Source: Propionivibrio dicarboxylicus (GTDB lineage Bacteria > Pseudomonadota > Gammaproteobacteria > Burkholderiales > Rhodocyclaceae). Taken from it: a stretch of 54,621 nt of DNA. This document shows positions 1-8,169 of the stretch, in pieces. The position numbers and the translations under genes were made by a program. Below the pieces are notes generated by a model. That model saw nothing but the letters and a program-made list of their open reading frames with translations. It was not told where the DNA came from and searched no databases. Every line of letters begins with the position of its first letter. Within the stretch, counting starts at the first letter, position 1. The DNA is taken from the NCBI GenBank assembly GCA_945902805.1, contig CAMDMZ010000030.1:1-54621 (forward strand), written 5' to 3'.

Positions 1-39
1 CCTGCCGTAAGAAGAGCAACTTTGTTTGGCTTACTCATG
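1..39 (-). CDS. Start of a gene cut by the window edge; possibly PPi-dependent phosphofructokinase
   Basis: Read on the minus strand from an ATG at position 39, the first 13 codons give MSKPNKVALLTAG before the window ends. The VALLTAG stretch resembles, from memory, the extreme N-terminus of pyrophosphate-dependent 6-phosphofructokinases, which begin with a short basic leader and a first nucleotide-fold strand. The ATG overlaps the stop codon of the small exported ORF upstream (ATGAGTAA), which suggests translational coupling if both are real. Only 13 residues are visible, so the family is a guess. Confidence 0.35.
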
Positions 40-276
40 TTGATTTGTCTCGCGAAGTTGACGGAAAGGGGAAGCGGCTAAGAGGTGAGTCGGGCTCGCA
101 GGCAAAAGCCAGCCACAACGGTAGATGCAATTCTGCCATGGAACAACATTGAAAATTTGCGGAGGTTTCCAGCCACCCTCGGTTTCGAAGTCATAGGCCA
201 ACACCGACGGTGCGAGACTGAGTGCGACAGCTGTCGCCAGGGCGTTTCTTGGGAATTTCTTGCACGGTGTGCGCAT
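31..276 (-). CDS. Small exported protein of 81 residues, possibly a gene remnant
   Basis: An ATG at 276 follows a strong ribosome binding site (TGGAGGAGAC, 4 bases before the start). The first 27 residues form a clear Sec signal peptide: basic MRTPCKKFPRN, hydrophobic ALATAVALSLAPS, and cleavage after VLA. The mature protein starts YDFETEGGWK. This opening resembles, from memory, the N-termini of DUF1302 outer-membrane-associated proteins, which are several hundred residues long, but the similarity fades after about 10 residues and the frame ends at TAA (31-33). It could be a truncated remnant or a genuine short exported protein with two cysteines. The reading frame stays open upstream of the ATG, but that extension has no protein-like character. 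Confidence 0.4.
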   Translation of the reverse strand: MRTPCKKFPRNALATAVALSLAPSVLAYDFETEGGWKPPQIFNVVPWQNCIYRCGWLLPASPTHLLAASPFRQLRETNQHE

Positions 277-613
277 TCTTGTCTCCTCCATTGACTCGCC
301 TGACGGTCGAGCAGTTGTACGGATTTCAATAGAACGGATCGAGAAATGCTTCAGGCCGCAAGCGCTTCCATGGTGGCGACTATGGCAGACCAAACGCGGC
401 GGCGAAATGGGGCTATCCCCACCGTGATGGTTCGGGTTTCTGGTGTGAATTTGATTCCGGTGCGGCGCGTCCACCGCAATTTCCATGCAGAACAGCAGCC
501 AAATGAGATTCTCTTGATGACGGTCAACATGTGATTCCGCGATTTGAGTGGAAATAGGTCGAATCACTTGTTCTGCGGGAGACGGCCCCCGAACGGTAGC
601 AAGGAGAACGATC
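277..613. other. Divergent intergenic region without recognised features
   Basis: About 337 bases separate the minus-strand exported ORF from the plus-strand caspase-like gene. Both genes must have promoters here, but no -35/-10 pair stands out. Open frames on both strands lack ribosome binding sites and protein-like composition. Confidence 0.4.
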
Positions 614-2212
614 ATGAACGCGCTGCCCGAATTCAGGTTGCTGGTAAATCTCACTGATATAGCTGTGGCACGCGTAGCGATGCTGTTTTCGGTGGTGCTA
701 CTGGCAACTATGGTGAGCGGGTGTGCCACCGTGCCGATGGGCAACAGCCAGGACGATGTCTTCCTCAAGTCCTTCCCAACCAAACCGGGCGTGGCAAGCC
801 TCTACATTTATCGCCAGTCCGGGATCTATGCCAGCGGGCTGCCGATCACCGTTGAGGTCGATGGTAGCCCGATCGGTCAGACCGCGTCGGGTACGTATCT
901 TTATACCGAAGTTCCACCTGGCACCCACACCATCGCCTCGACGTCCGCCGGTCCCCACGTTCCCGACAGCATTTCGATCCAGACCAATGCTGGACGCAAC
1001 TATTTCATCCATCAGGACATGGTCCTGAACTTGCTCGCCTTGCAGACCCGCCTGCGTCTGGTTAGCGCCGACGAAGGCCAACGCGGGGTGCAAGCTACTA
1101 CCTTGGCACAATCCAGATTCAATCTGCCAGGAACGCCACCATCTATGCCGACTGCGCAAGCTGTCGTCACACCGAGGCCGGCAACAACGCCAACGACAGC
1201 CTCCAAGGATGATCCTTTGCGCTTGTTTTTTGGTTTGAGCGGGACACGTGAGAAGGAGGGCAAGGCTCCGGCACCCGCTTCCGTTGCTGTCACGAAGGTC
1301 GCCCCGGAACCCGCGCCGGCGCCGGCGCCAGTCCCGTTGCTTACCCAGCATCAGCCGGTACTGCGCAAGATTGCATTGGTTATTGGCAACGGCAGCTACC
1401 GCGAAGCGCCTCTTAAAAATCCTGTGAACGATGCCCGTGCCATTGCCGCCAAGCTACGCGACCTGAGTTTCGACGTGATGCTCGGGGAAAACCTTGGCTT
1501 GCGCGAGATGACCCGCTTGATCACCCGATTTGGCGAAAAAGCCGCCGGTAGTGGCGTCAGCTTGGTCTTTTACGCTGGGCACGGCCTGCAGGTGAAAGGG
1601 CGAAATTATTTGCTGCCGGTCGATGCGCAGATCACCAGTGAAGCCTCGGCCCGCAGCGAATCGGTTGATCTGGAACAAATTCTGGAACAACTGAGCGCCA
1701 CGGGTGGCGACTTCAGCCTGGTGGTTCTTGATGCGTGCCGCAATAATCCTTTCGAGCGCCGTTTCCGTAGCAGCGGCGGCGGACTGGCGCAGGTCGATGC
1801 CCCCAAAGGCACGCTGATCGCTTACGCCACTTCGCCCGGGCGGGTTGCCTTGGATGGTGACGGTGACAACAGCACCTATACAACCGCCCTACTGCGCGCA
1901 CTCGATACCCCGGGACTACCGGTCGAGAGTGTTTTCAAGCGAGTCCGCAGTGATGTGGCGCGTACCACCGGTGACCAGCAGATTCCGTGGGAATCGTCTT
2001 CGCTCACCGGTGACTTCTATTTCCTGCCGCTCACCACACCAACCCGAGACAGTTCTGGCAACATGACCGGCACCGAAACCGAGTTGGTGTTTTGGCAAAC
2101 GATCAAGGAAAGCAAGGACGTGGACGATTTTCGCGCCTACCTGCGGCGCTATCCGAACGGCCAATTTTCCGAGATCGCGAAAAATCGCGTCAAACGCCTG
2201 GCGGGAAAATAG
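614..2212 (+). CDS. Caspase-family (peptidase C14) lipoprotein with an N-terminal DUF2846-like domain
   Basis: The product has 532 residues. The start at 614 is chosen because AAGGAG lies 7 bases upstream; a GTG at 548 would extend the frame but has no such site. A hydrophobic segment ends in a lipobox (MVSGC, Cys37), so the protein is probably a lipoprotein. Residues about 50-150 resemble DUF2846, with PGVASLYIYR and VPPGTHTI motifs. A proline/alanine linker follows. A caspase-like domain begins at RKIALVIGNGSY, with the catalytic dyad His323 in YAGHG and Cys375 in LDACRNNPF. The C-terminus (FWQTIKESKDVDDFRAYL) is the short repeat common in such proteins. Bacterial caspase homologues usually cleave after Arg or Lys; the substrate here is unknown. 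It is convergent with cysS. Confidence 0.88.
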   Translation: MNALPEFRLLVNLTDIAVARVAMLFSVVLLATMVSGCATVPMGNSQDDVFLKSFPTKPGVASLYIYRQSGIYASGLPITVEVDGSPIGQTASGTYLYTEVPPGTHTIASTSAGPHVPDSISIQTNAGRNYFIHQDMVLNLLALQTRLRLVSADEGQRGVQATTLAQSRFNLPGTPPSMPTAQAVVTPRPATTPTTASKDDPLRLFFGLSGTREKEGKAPAPASVAVTKVAPEPAPAPAPVPLLTQHQPVLRKIALVIGNGSYREAPLKNPVNDARAIAAKLRDLSFDVMLGENLGLREMTRLITRFGEKAAGSGVSLVFYAGHGLQVKGRNYLLPVDAQITSEASARSESVDLEQILEQLSATGGDFSLVVLDACRNNPFERRFRSSGGGLAQVDAPKGTLIAYATSPGRVALDGDGDNSTYTTALLRALDTPGLPVESVFKRVRSDVARTTGDQQIPWESSSLTGDFYFLPLTTPTRDSSGNMTGTETELVFWQTIKESKDVDDFRAYLRRYPNGQFSEIAKNRVKRLAGK

Positions 2213-2221
2213 GAAAACCGT

Positions 2222-3595
2222 CTATGCTCGGCGCCAGGTGGTTCCTTGCGGCCCATCCTCAAGGACTATCCCGGCCGCTTTCAGTTCGTCGCGAATACGG
2301 TCGGATTCGGCGAAGTTTCTAGCCTTTTTCGCCGTGGTACGAGCACCGACTTTTTCATCGATCTCCGCATTCGACAGCCCGCCGGCGGGCGCCGCTTGCA
2401 GGAAAACTTGCGGATCACGTTGCAGCAGACCAAGCACACCGGCGAGACCCTTCAACTGTCCCGCGAGGCCGGTTTCACCCCGATTGACTGCCGACGCGAG
2501 ATCGAACAGGACAGCCACTGCCTCCGGCGTATTGAAATCGTCGTCCATCGCGGCGTGGAAGCGAAGTGCATGCGCCTCATCCCAGTCGATGCTGGCAGTC
2601 ACCGCCTCGTGACCCCGTAGCGCTGTGTAGAGTCGACGCAGTGCCGCCTGCGATTCTGCAAGTTGCTCCGGGGAAAAACTGACAATGCTGCGGTAGTGCG
2701 AACGCACCACGAAATAGCGCAGCACTTCCGCATCATATTGCGCCAGCGCATCGCCCACGGTGAAGAAATTTCCCAGCGACTTGCTCATTTTTTCCTCGGC
2801 GACATTCAGTGCGCCGGAATGCATCCAAATGTTGGCAAATTTCACGCCGTGTGCGCCTTCGCTCTGCGCGATTTCATTTTCGTGATGCGGAAACTTGAGG
2901 TCTGGACCACCACCGTGAATATCGATAGTCTGGCCCAGCACGCTGCCGGCCATGGCCGAACATTCGATATGCCAGCCTGGACGCCCGGCACCCCAAGGCG
3001 AGGCCCATTTGCTTTCGCTGGGCTCGGTTTCCTTGGCCGATTTCCATAGCACGAAGTCCAGCGGATCGCGCTTGGCCTGATCCACGGCCACACGCTCGCC
3101 AGCCCGCAGATCATCGAGCGACTTGCCGGACAACTTTCCGTAACCCTCGAAACGGCGCACCGCAAAATTTACGTCGCCATCAGCCGCCTGATAGGCCAAC
3201 CCCTTTGCCTCAAGTGCGGCGATGATCTCGTGCATTTGCGGGATGAACTGTGTAGCGCGCGGCTCATACTGTGGCTCTTGCAGGCCCAGAGCGTCAAAAT
3301 CGGCATGCATTGCATCGATCATGCGACCGGTCAACGCATAAATGCTCTCGCCGTTGTCGCCAGCGCGACGAATGATTTTGTCATCGATATCAGTGATATT
3401 GCGCACATAGGTGACATCAAAACCACGGGCACGCAGCCAGCGCTGGATCACATCGAACGCGATGAAGGTGCGGGCATGGCCCAGATGCGGAACATCCTGA
3501 ACCGTAAGCCCGCAGACATACATGCGGACCTTACCGGGATCGATCGGGATGAATTCCTGCTTTTCGCGGGCAAGAGTGTTGTAGATCTTCAGCAT
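2222..3595 (-). CDS. cysS: Cysteinyl-tRNA synthetase
   Basis: This class I aminoacyl-tRNA synthetase charges tRNA-Cys in the cytoplasm. The product has 457 residues, near the usual length of about 460. The HIGH signature appears as HLGHAR and the KMSKS loop as [10 protein letters not shown]. The zinc ligands are visible: Cys in YVCGLT, Cys in HIECSAM and His in HHENE. The family usually has TVYD after the first cysteine; here it is TVQD, a small deviation. The C-terminal DALR-type region includes [14 protein letters not shown], whose DNA partly matches the dispersed repeat of this window (2331-2355). The start codon lacks a strong Shine-Dalgarno. The gene ends 9 bases from the convergent caspase-like gene, leaving no room for a terminator. 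Confidence 0.97.
   Translation of the reverse strand: MLKIYNTLAREKQEFIPIDPGKVRMYVCGLTVQDVPHLGHARTFIAFDVIQRWLRARGFDVTYVRNITDIDDKIIRRAGDNGESIYALTGRMIDAMHADFDALGLQEPQYEPRATQFIPQMHEIIAALEAKGLAYQAADGDVNFAVRRFEGYGKLSGKSLDDLRAGERVAVDQAKRDPLDFVLWKSAKETEPSESKWASPWGAGRPGWHIECSAMAGSVLGQTIDIHGGGPDLKFPHHENEIAQSEGAHGVKFANIWMHSGALNVAEEKMSKSLGNFFTVGDALAQYDAEVLRYFVVRSHYRSIVSFSPEQLAESQAALRRLYTALRGHEAVTASIDWDEAHALRFHAAMDDDFNTPEAVAVLFDLASAVNRGETGLAGQLKGLAGVLGLLQRDPQVFLQAAPAGGLSNAEIDEKVGARTTAKKARNFAESDRIRDELKAAGIVLEDGPQGTTWRRA
2331..2355 (+). repeat. Degenerate candidate copy of the dispersed 25-bp element
   Basis: Twenty of 25 positions match the consensus defined by the perfect copies at 7748 and 23138, including the uninterrupted 14-base core AGCACCGACTTTTT. 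It lies inside cysS. With five mismatches clustered in the middle, chance or codon constraint is possible. Confidence 0.35.
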
Positions 3596-3897
3596 GAACA
3601 GAACTCGAGAAGGTTAGAAAAACGCCTACCGCTAATAGCGTGGAAACGAAGCATTTACGCGGCAAAAACAGCCGTGTTCATTGGTTCCAGCAGGGGACGC
3701 CAGTTGTCGATGGATAGCCCTTATTGGTAGAATCAGACATCGACTTTCGTACGGGTGGCCATTGGTGATGATTTGGCTCGTAATGACTAATGTTCGATTG
3801 TCTCCGTGCTCATCATGATCGCAAGCCGCTTGATAATTTTCGGCGGTGCGGCCATTCAAAGCGACCTGATCCAGCCATCTAACTTTTTCAGTCTATC
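3596..3897. other. Divergent intergenic region between cysS and the TPR gene
   Basis: About 300 bases. It should hold the promoters of the minus-strand cysS and the plus-strand TPR/transpeptidase pair. No convincing -35/-10 pair, terminator hairpin or repeat was found. Confidence 0.4.
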
Positions 3898-4995
3898 ATG
3901 AAGATTCGCTCTCATTTTGCCCGATACAGGCTTGCCGTCGCGGCGGCGACTTTGCTATTCGCCGCTGCCACCAGCACACAAGCCGACCCACTGCAAGACA
4001 TCGGCAAACTGATCCGCCAGGGCCAGCAGACTCAAGCACTGGAACAGGCCGATCGATACTTGGCCAACAACCCCAAGGATGCCCAAGTGCGGTTTCTGAA
4101 GGGAATCGCCCTGACCGAGCTGAACCGGTCTACCGATGCCATCGCGATGTTCCAGAAATTGACTGAGGACTATCCCGAGTTGCCGGAACCCTACAACAAT
4201 CTCGCCGTGATCTACGCCCAGCAAAAGCAGTACGAAAAAGCCAAGGCGGCGCTTGAAATGGCGATCCGCACGCATCCCTCTTACGCGACGGCACACGAAA
4301 ACCTGGGCGATATTTATGCCCGCCTGGCAAGCCAGGCCTACGATAAAGCCTTGCAGCTAGATTCCGCTAACTCGTCGGCCCAGAACAAGCTGGCCATGAT
4401 TCGTGAATTGATGACGGGTACGAACCGAACCGGTAACAAACCTACAGCGGCCAAACCCGTGGAGACGAAGGTCGCTGAGGCCAAACCGGCCGATGTGAAG
4501 CCGGTCGAAACCAAACCAGCAGAAACAAAGCCGGCCATCGTGGCCACTGCTCCTGTAGCTACCCCTGCGACTACCCCTGCAACCGCCCCAATCACCACAC
4601 CGGTTGCATCAGCCAAACCGGAGCCGGCCAAAGCCTCTAACGAAAGCACGGCGAGTGGTCAGGACGATGTAGCCAAAGTCGTCAATCAGTGGGCGGCGGC
4701 ATGGGCGCGCAAAGATGTTCGCGGCTATCTGGCCGTCTATGCCAAAGACTTCAAGACCCCCAATGGCCTGGCCCGCAACAAATGGGAGGCTGAACGTCGT
4801 AGCCGCATCGACAAACCGGGAACCATCAGCGTCAAGCTGGATGGCATGAAAATCAACATCGACGGCGACAAGGCTACGGCCCGCTTCCGCCAGAGCTATG
4901 AGGCCGGTGCCTTCAAGGCCACAGCCGGCAAAGCCCTTGACATGGTACGGCGTGACGGCAAATGGCAGATACAGCAGGAGCGGGTCGGCGGTTGA
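3898..4995 (+). CDS. Exported TPR protein with a C-terminal NTF2/SnoaL-like domain
   Basis: The product has 365 residues. A signal peptide covers residues 1-29 (LAVAAATLLFAAATSTQA). Three or so tetratricopeptide repeats follow (residues about 32-155; for example PYNNLAVIYAQQKQYEKAKA and HENLGDIYARLASQAY). A low-complexity Lys/Pro/Ala/Thr linker spans about 175-255. The last 105 residues (VVNQWAAAWARKDVRGYLAVYA to the end) look like a small NTF2/SnoaL-type fold. The stop overlaps the start of the L,D-transpeptidase gene (TGATG), so the two are co-translated. The transpeptidase ends in the same kind of domain, which suggests that both work on the cell wall. The TPRs probably mediate protein contacts in the periplasm. 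Confidence 0.85.
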   Translation: MKIRSHFARYRLAVAAATLLFAAATSTQADPLQDIGKLIRQGQQTQALEQADRYLANNPKDAQVRFLKGIALTELNRSTDAIAMFQKLTEDYPELPEPYNNLAVIYAQQKQYEKAKAALEMAIRTHPSYATAHENLGDIYARLASQAYDKALQLDSANSSAQNKLAMIRELMTGTNRTGNKPTAAKPVETKVAEAKPADVKPVETKPAETKPAIVATAPVATPATTPATAPITTPVASAKPEPAKASNESTASGQDDVAKVVNQWAAAWARKDVRGYLAVYAKDFKTPNGLARNKWEAERRSRIDKPGTISVKLDGMKINIDGDKATARFRQSYEAGAFKATAGKALDMVRRDGKWQIQQERVGG

Positions 4996-6251
4996 TGGCA
5001 CGCATCAGGCTCATCACGGGACTTCTCGTCGGATTCATAGCGATCGCCGCTGCGTATGCGCTGCAAAGTGATCGTGGCCAGAACCTGTTCGGCCACGCCA
5101 AGACCAAGACCGCTGGTGAGCGCCCAACACTGATTTCCGGCTTCTCCGATTCCGGCCCCGAGCCCGCGTTGGCCAGGGTTTTCGAACACATCGAACAGAA
5201 TCGGCTGAACGATGCGATGGAGCAAACAGACGCCCTGCTCCGCGCTTACCCGAACTTCCGCCTGGCTTACCTCGTCAAGGGCGATCTGCTGCTGGCCCGT
5301 GGTCGGCCGCTGACGCGCTTCGGCGAAGGCGGCGGCAGCGCGGCAGAAGGCAAGGTCGCCGACCTGCGCGATGAAGCGGCCGCCCGCCTCAAAGGCTATC
5401 GGACAAAACCCGATGCTAATTTCGTACCGCGCTACCTGCTGCAGTTGCAACCCGAGCAGAAGCACGCGATCGTCGTCGATACCGAGAAATCGCGGCTCTA
5501 CCTCTATCAAAACAATGACGGCACGCCGCAGTTCGTCGCCGATTACTACATCACTCAGGGTAAGCTCGGCGCCGAAAAATTCCGTGAGGGCGACAAGAAA
5601 ACGCCGATCGGTGTCTATCACGTTACCGCCAATCTGCCGCGTCAGAAACTGACAGACTTCTATGGCAGCGGCGCCTTCCCGATTAACTATCCCAATGAAT
5701 GGGACAAGCGGCAGGGTCGCAATGGTCACGGCATCTGGCTACATGGCACGCCTTCCGATACCTTTTCGCGCCCACCGCGCGCGTCCGACGGCTGCGTCGT
5801 GCTCACCAATCAAGATCTTGATTCCTTGTCGAAAAATCTTCAGGTCGGGCTGACGCCGGTGATTATCAGTCGCCAAATTGAGTGGCTGTCGCTGGATGAC
5901 TGGCAAAGCGAGCGCAAGGAGTTGCTGGGCATGATCGATGAGTGGCGCCAAGACTGGGAAAGTCGCGACACGCAACGCTACGCGCGCCATTACTCCAAAC
6001 GTTTCGACGCAGATGGGCAGAGCTATGCAAGTTGGGTCGAACAGAAGCGTCGCGTCAATGAAGCCAAGAGCTGGATCAAAGTTGAGACCACGAACATGAG
6101 CATGTTCCGCAATCCCGGACGCGAGGAATACGTCGTTGTGACCTTTCAGCAGGACTATCAAAGCAACAATCTTTCTAGCCAGATGCTGAAGCGTCAGTAC
6201 TGGGTCAAAGAAGAAGGCCATTGGAAGATCGTTCACGAAGGCGCCGCCTGA
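4995..6251 (+). CDS. L,D-transpeptidase (YkuD domain) with a C-terminal NTF2-like domain
   Basis: The product has 418 residues. The start at 4995 overlaps the previous stop by one base; an upstream start at 4962 would lie inside the TPR gene. An N-terminal membrane anchor or signal ([18 protein letters not shown]) is followed by a short helical region. The YkuD domain runs from about residue 155 to 300 ([16 protein letters not shown] onward). It carries the active-site His250 in WLHGTPSD and Cys267 in [11 protein letters not shown]. Such enzymes make 3-3 crosslinks in peptidoglycan or attach proteins to it. The last 110 residues ([20 protein letters not shown] to VHEGAA) form an NTF2-like domain of the type found at the end of the upstream TPR protein. 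Confidence 0.9.
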   Translation: MARIRLITGLLVGFIAIAAAYALQSDRGQNLFGHAKTKTAGERPTLISGFSDSGPEPALARVFEHIEQNRLNDAMEQTDALLRAYPNFRLAYLVKGDLLLARGRPLTRFGEGGGSAAEGKVADLRDEAAARLKGYRTKPDANFVPRYLLQLQPEQKHAIVVDTEKSRLYLYQNNDGTPQFVADYYITQGKLGAEKFREGDKKTPIGVYHVTANLPRQKLTDFYGSGAFPINYPNEWDKRQGRNGHGIWLHGTPSDTFSRPPRASDGCVVLTNQDLDSLSKNLQVGLTPVIISRQIEWLSLDDWQSERKELLGMIDEWRQDWESRDTQRYARHYSKRFDADGQSYASWVEQKRRVNEAKSWIKVETTNMSMFRNPGREEYVVVTFQQDYQSNNLSSQMLKRQYWVKEEGHWKIVHEGAA

Positions 6252-6324
6252 GACATCTGTCCGACGTAGCCCCCTTCACCAAAATTCATTTACCACTCAT
6301 CAACCCGAACCACACGGAGACTCT

Positions 6325-6918
6325 ATGTATCGTCGTCTATTTGCACTATTCCTTGGTCTGTTCTTTGCCGCCTCCGTCCAGGCGGCGGCGCCTCGCGTCG
6401 AAGTAAAAACCTCGCTCGGCACCATGGTCGTCGAGCTCTATCAGGAGCAGGCGCCGAAAACCGTGGAAAACTTCCTCCAGTACGCCAAGGATGATTTCTT
6501 CGCCGGCACCATCTTCCATCGCGTGATCGATGGCTTCATGATTCAGGGCGGCGGCTTCTCTGCGGACATGAAGCAAAAGCCAACTCGCGGTTCGATCCCC
6601 AACGAAGCCAAGAACGGCCTGAAAAATGAGTTGGGCACCCTGGCCATGGCGCGCACCAGCGATCCCCATTCCGCCACAGCGCAGTTCTTCATCAACCTCA
6701 AGGCCAACACTTTCCTCGATTCGCCGGGACAGGATGGCTGGGGCTATGCCGTTTTCGGCAAAGTTGTCGACGGCATGGACGTGGTGCAGAAGATTGCCAA
6801 AGTGGCGGTCGGCAATGCCGGTGGTCACCAGAACGTACCCACCACCGCCGTCGTCATCGAATCCGTAAAGATTTTGTCGGACAAGCCGGCAGAAAAAACT
6901 CCCGCGAAAGGAAAGTAA
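6325..6918 (+). CDS. ppiA: Periplasmic cyclophilin-type peptidyl-prolyl isomerase
   Basis: The product has 197 residues. A CGGAGA ribosome binding site precedes the ATG, and a signal peptide (residues 1-20, ending VQAAA) directs it to the periplasm. The cyclophilin core shows [15 protein letters not shown] (catalytic Arg and Gln region) and [17 protein letters not shown]. It catalyses cis-trans isomerisation of Xaa-Pro bonds during folding. The stop overlaps the start of the next gene (TAATG), so it is co-translated with a cytoplasmic paralogue. It has a short Lys-rich tail. Confidence 0.95.
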   Translation: MYRRLFALFLGLFFAASVQAAAPRVEVKTSLGTMVVELYQEQAPKTVENFLQYAKDDFFAGTIFHRVIDGFMIQGGGFSADMKQKPTRGSIPNEAKNGLKNELGTLAMARTSDPHSATAQFFINLKANTFLDSPGQDGWGYAVFGKVVDGMDVVQKIAKVAVGNAGGHQNVPTTAVVIESVKILSDKPAEKTPAKGK

Positions 6919-7406
6919 TGATCAAACTCACCACCAACCACGGCGTCATCACCCTCGAACTCGACGCTGAGAAAGCGCCGAAATCGGTTGCCAATTTCAT
7001 CGCTTACGTTGAAGCCGGACATTACGACGGCACTATTTTCCACCGCGTAATCGACGGTTTCATGGTTCAGGGCGGCGGCTTTGTTCCGGGTATGGACCAG
7101 AAGCCGGTCCAGCCACCGATCGAGAACGAGGCCAAGAATGGCCTCAAGAATACACGTGGTACGGTCGCCATGGCGCGCACCTCGGACCCCCATTCGGCGA
7201 CGGCCCAGTTCTTCATGAACGTGGCCGACAATGACTTTCTCGACAATGGCAAGTGCCAGGACGGTTGGGGCTACTGCGTGTTTGGTCGCGTCGTTGACGG
7301 GATGGATGTCATGGACAAGATCAAGGGCGTCAAAGTCCGTAACAGCGGTTTCCACCAAAACGTACCGGTCGAAGACGTCATTCTCGAGCGCGCTGAAGTC
7401 GTTTGA
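6918..7406 (+). CDS. ppiB: Cytoplasmic cyclophilin-type peptidyl-prolyl isomerase
   Basis: The product has 162 residues and no signal peptide, as in E. coli Ppi[16 protein letters not shown] and [17 protein letters not shown] are nearly identical to the same segments of the preceding exported paralogue, which shows an old tandem duplication. The start overlaps the stop of the preceding gene by one base. Transcription continues into lpxH after 19 bases; ppiB-lpxH adjacency is common in beta- and gammaproteobacteria. Confidence 0.96.
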   Translation: MIKLTTNHGVITLELDAEKAPKSVANFIAYVEAGHYDGTIFHRVIDGFMVQGGGFVPGMDQKPVQPPIENEAKNGLKNTRGTVAMARTSDPHSATAQFFMNVADNDFLDNGKCQDGWGYCVFGRVVDGMDVMDKIKGVKVRNSGFHQNVPVEDVILERAEVV

Positions 7407-7425
7407 TTCCCTAGTCGACTCCGTC

Positions 7426-8169
7426 ATGCTCGACGTCAAGGGGAAAGCACGTTTTGTTTCCGACCTTCACTTGCGTGCCGAACGCCCGGATCTCTCCGGG
7501 CGTTTTTTTTCCTTCCTTGAAGACACCGCCAACAGCGGCGTCGACGCCTTGTTCATTCTTGGCGATCTGTTCGAATACTGGATCGGTGACGATGATCTGG
7601 ATGATGCCTTCAACCGATCGGTAGCCAAGCAATTGCGGCAGCTGGTTACATGCGGCACTCGCACATTTTTCCTGGCGGGAAATCGTGATTTCCTGATTGG
7701 CCCACGCTTCGCTGCCGAAACCGGGATCGAACTTCTACCCGACACCCAAAAAGTCGGTGCTGGCGGGACGGCGACGCTACTGCTGCATGGCGACACCTTA
7801 TGCACCGATGACCTGCCCTATCAGGAGTTTCGGCACCTCGTCCGTTCAGAAGCCTGGCAGCGGCAGTTTCTTGGCCGCTCGTTGGCTGAGCGCCGTGCCG
7901 AAGTCGCCCGCCTGCGTCAACGTAGTGCCGAAGCGATGGAGGCGAAATCAGCCACGATCATGGATGTGAATGCCGAAGCTGTAGGCGCCGCCTTTGCTGA
8001 AAGTGCTTGCCGGCGAATGATCCACGGCCATACCCACCGCCCAGGACGTCACTTTCCAGCGACCGCTGCCGATTGTGAGCGCTGGGTGCTATCAGATTGG
8101 GAACAGAATCGCGGTGATGCGCTGGAAGTCGACAGCACGGGCGTCCGTCGACTGGATCTGACGCGCTAA
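7426..8169 (+). CDS. lpxH: UDP-2,3-diacylglucosamine diphosphatase
   Basis: The product has 247 residues. LpxH hydrolyses UDP-2,3-diacylglucosamine to lipid X and UMP in lipid A synthesis, at the cytoplasmic face of the inner membrane. The metallophosphatase motifs are in order: FVSDLHL, GDLFEYWIGDD, AGNRDFLIG, LLHGDTLCTDD and HGHTHRP. The start at 7426 follows ppiB closely; the longer frame upstream is a shadow of ppiB. A perfect copy of the dispersed 25-bp element (7748-7772) encodes KVGAGGTA immediately before the conserved LLLHGD strand. Compared from memory with E. coli LpxH, the spacing from LP to HGD is unchanged, so the element replaced sequence rather than adding to it. Confidence 0.96.
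   Translation: MLDVKGKARFVSDLHLRAERPDLSGRFFSFLEDTANSGVDALFILGDLFEYWIGDDDLDDAFNRSVAKQLRQLVTCGTRTFFLAGNRDFLIGPRFAAETGIELLPDTQKVGAGGTATLLLHGDTLCTDDLPYQEFRHLVRSEAWQRQFLGRSLAERRAEVARLRQRSAEAMEAKSATIMDVNAEAVGAAFAESACRRMIHGHTHRPGRHFPATAADCERWVLSDWEQNRGDALEVDSTGVRRLDLTR
7748..7772 (-). repeat. Dispersed 25-bp element, perfect copy, inside lpxH
   Basis: Identical over 25 bases to the copy at 23138-23162, in the opposite orientation. It ends in a T5 run on the minus strand. In the lpxH frame it encodes KVGAGGTA. Confidence 0.85.

Noticed and set aside
31-783. Long minus-strand open frame of 250 codons upstream of and across the caspase-like gene
   Set aside because: Only the last 81 codons have a ribosome binding site and a signal peptide; the rest is antisense to the lipoprotein gene and lacks protein-like composition.
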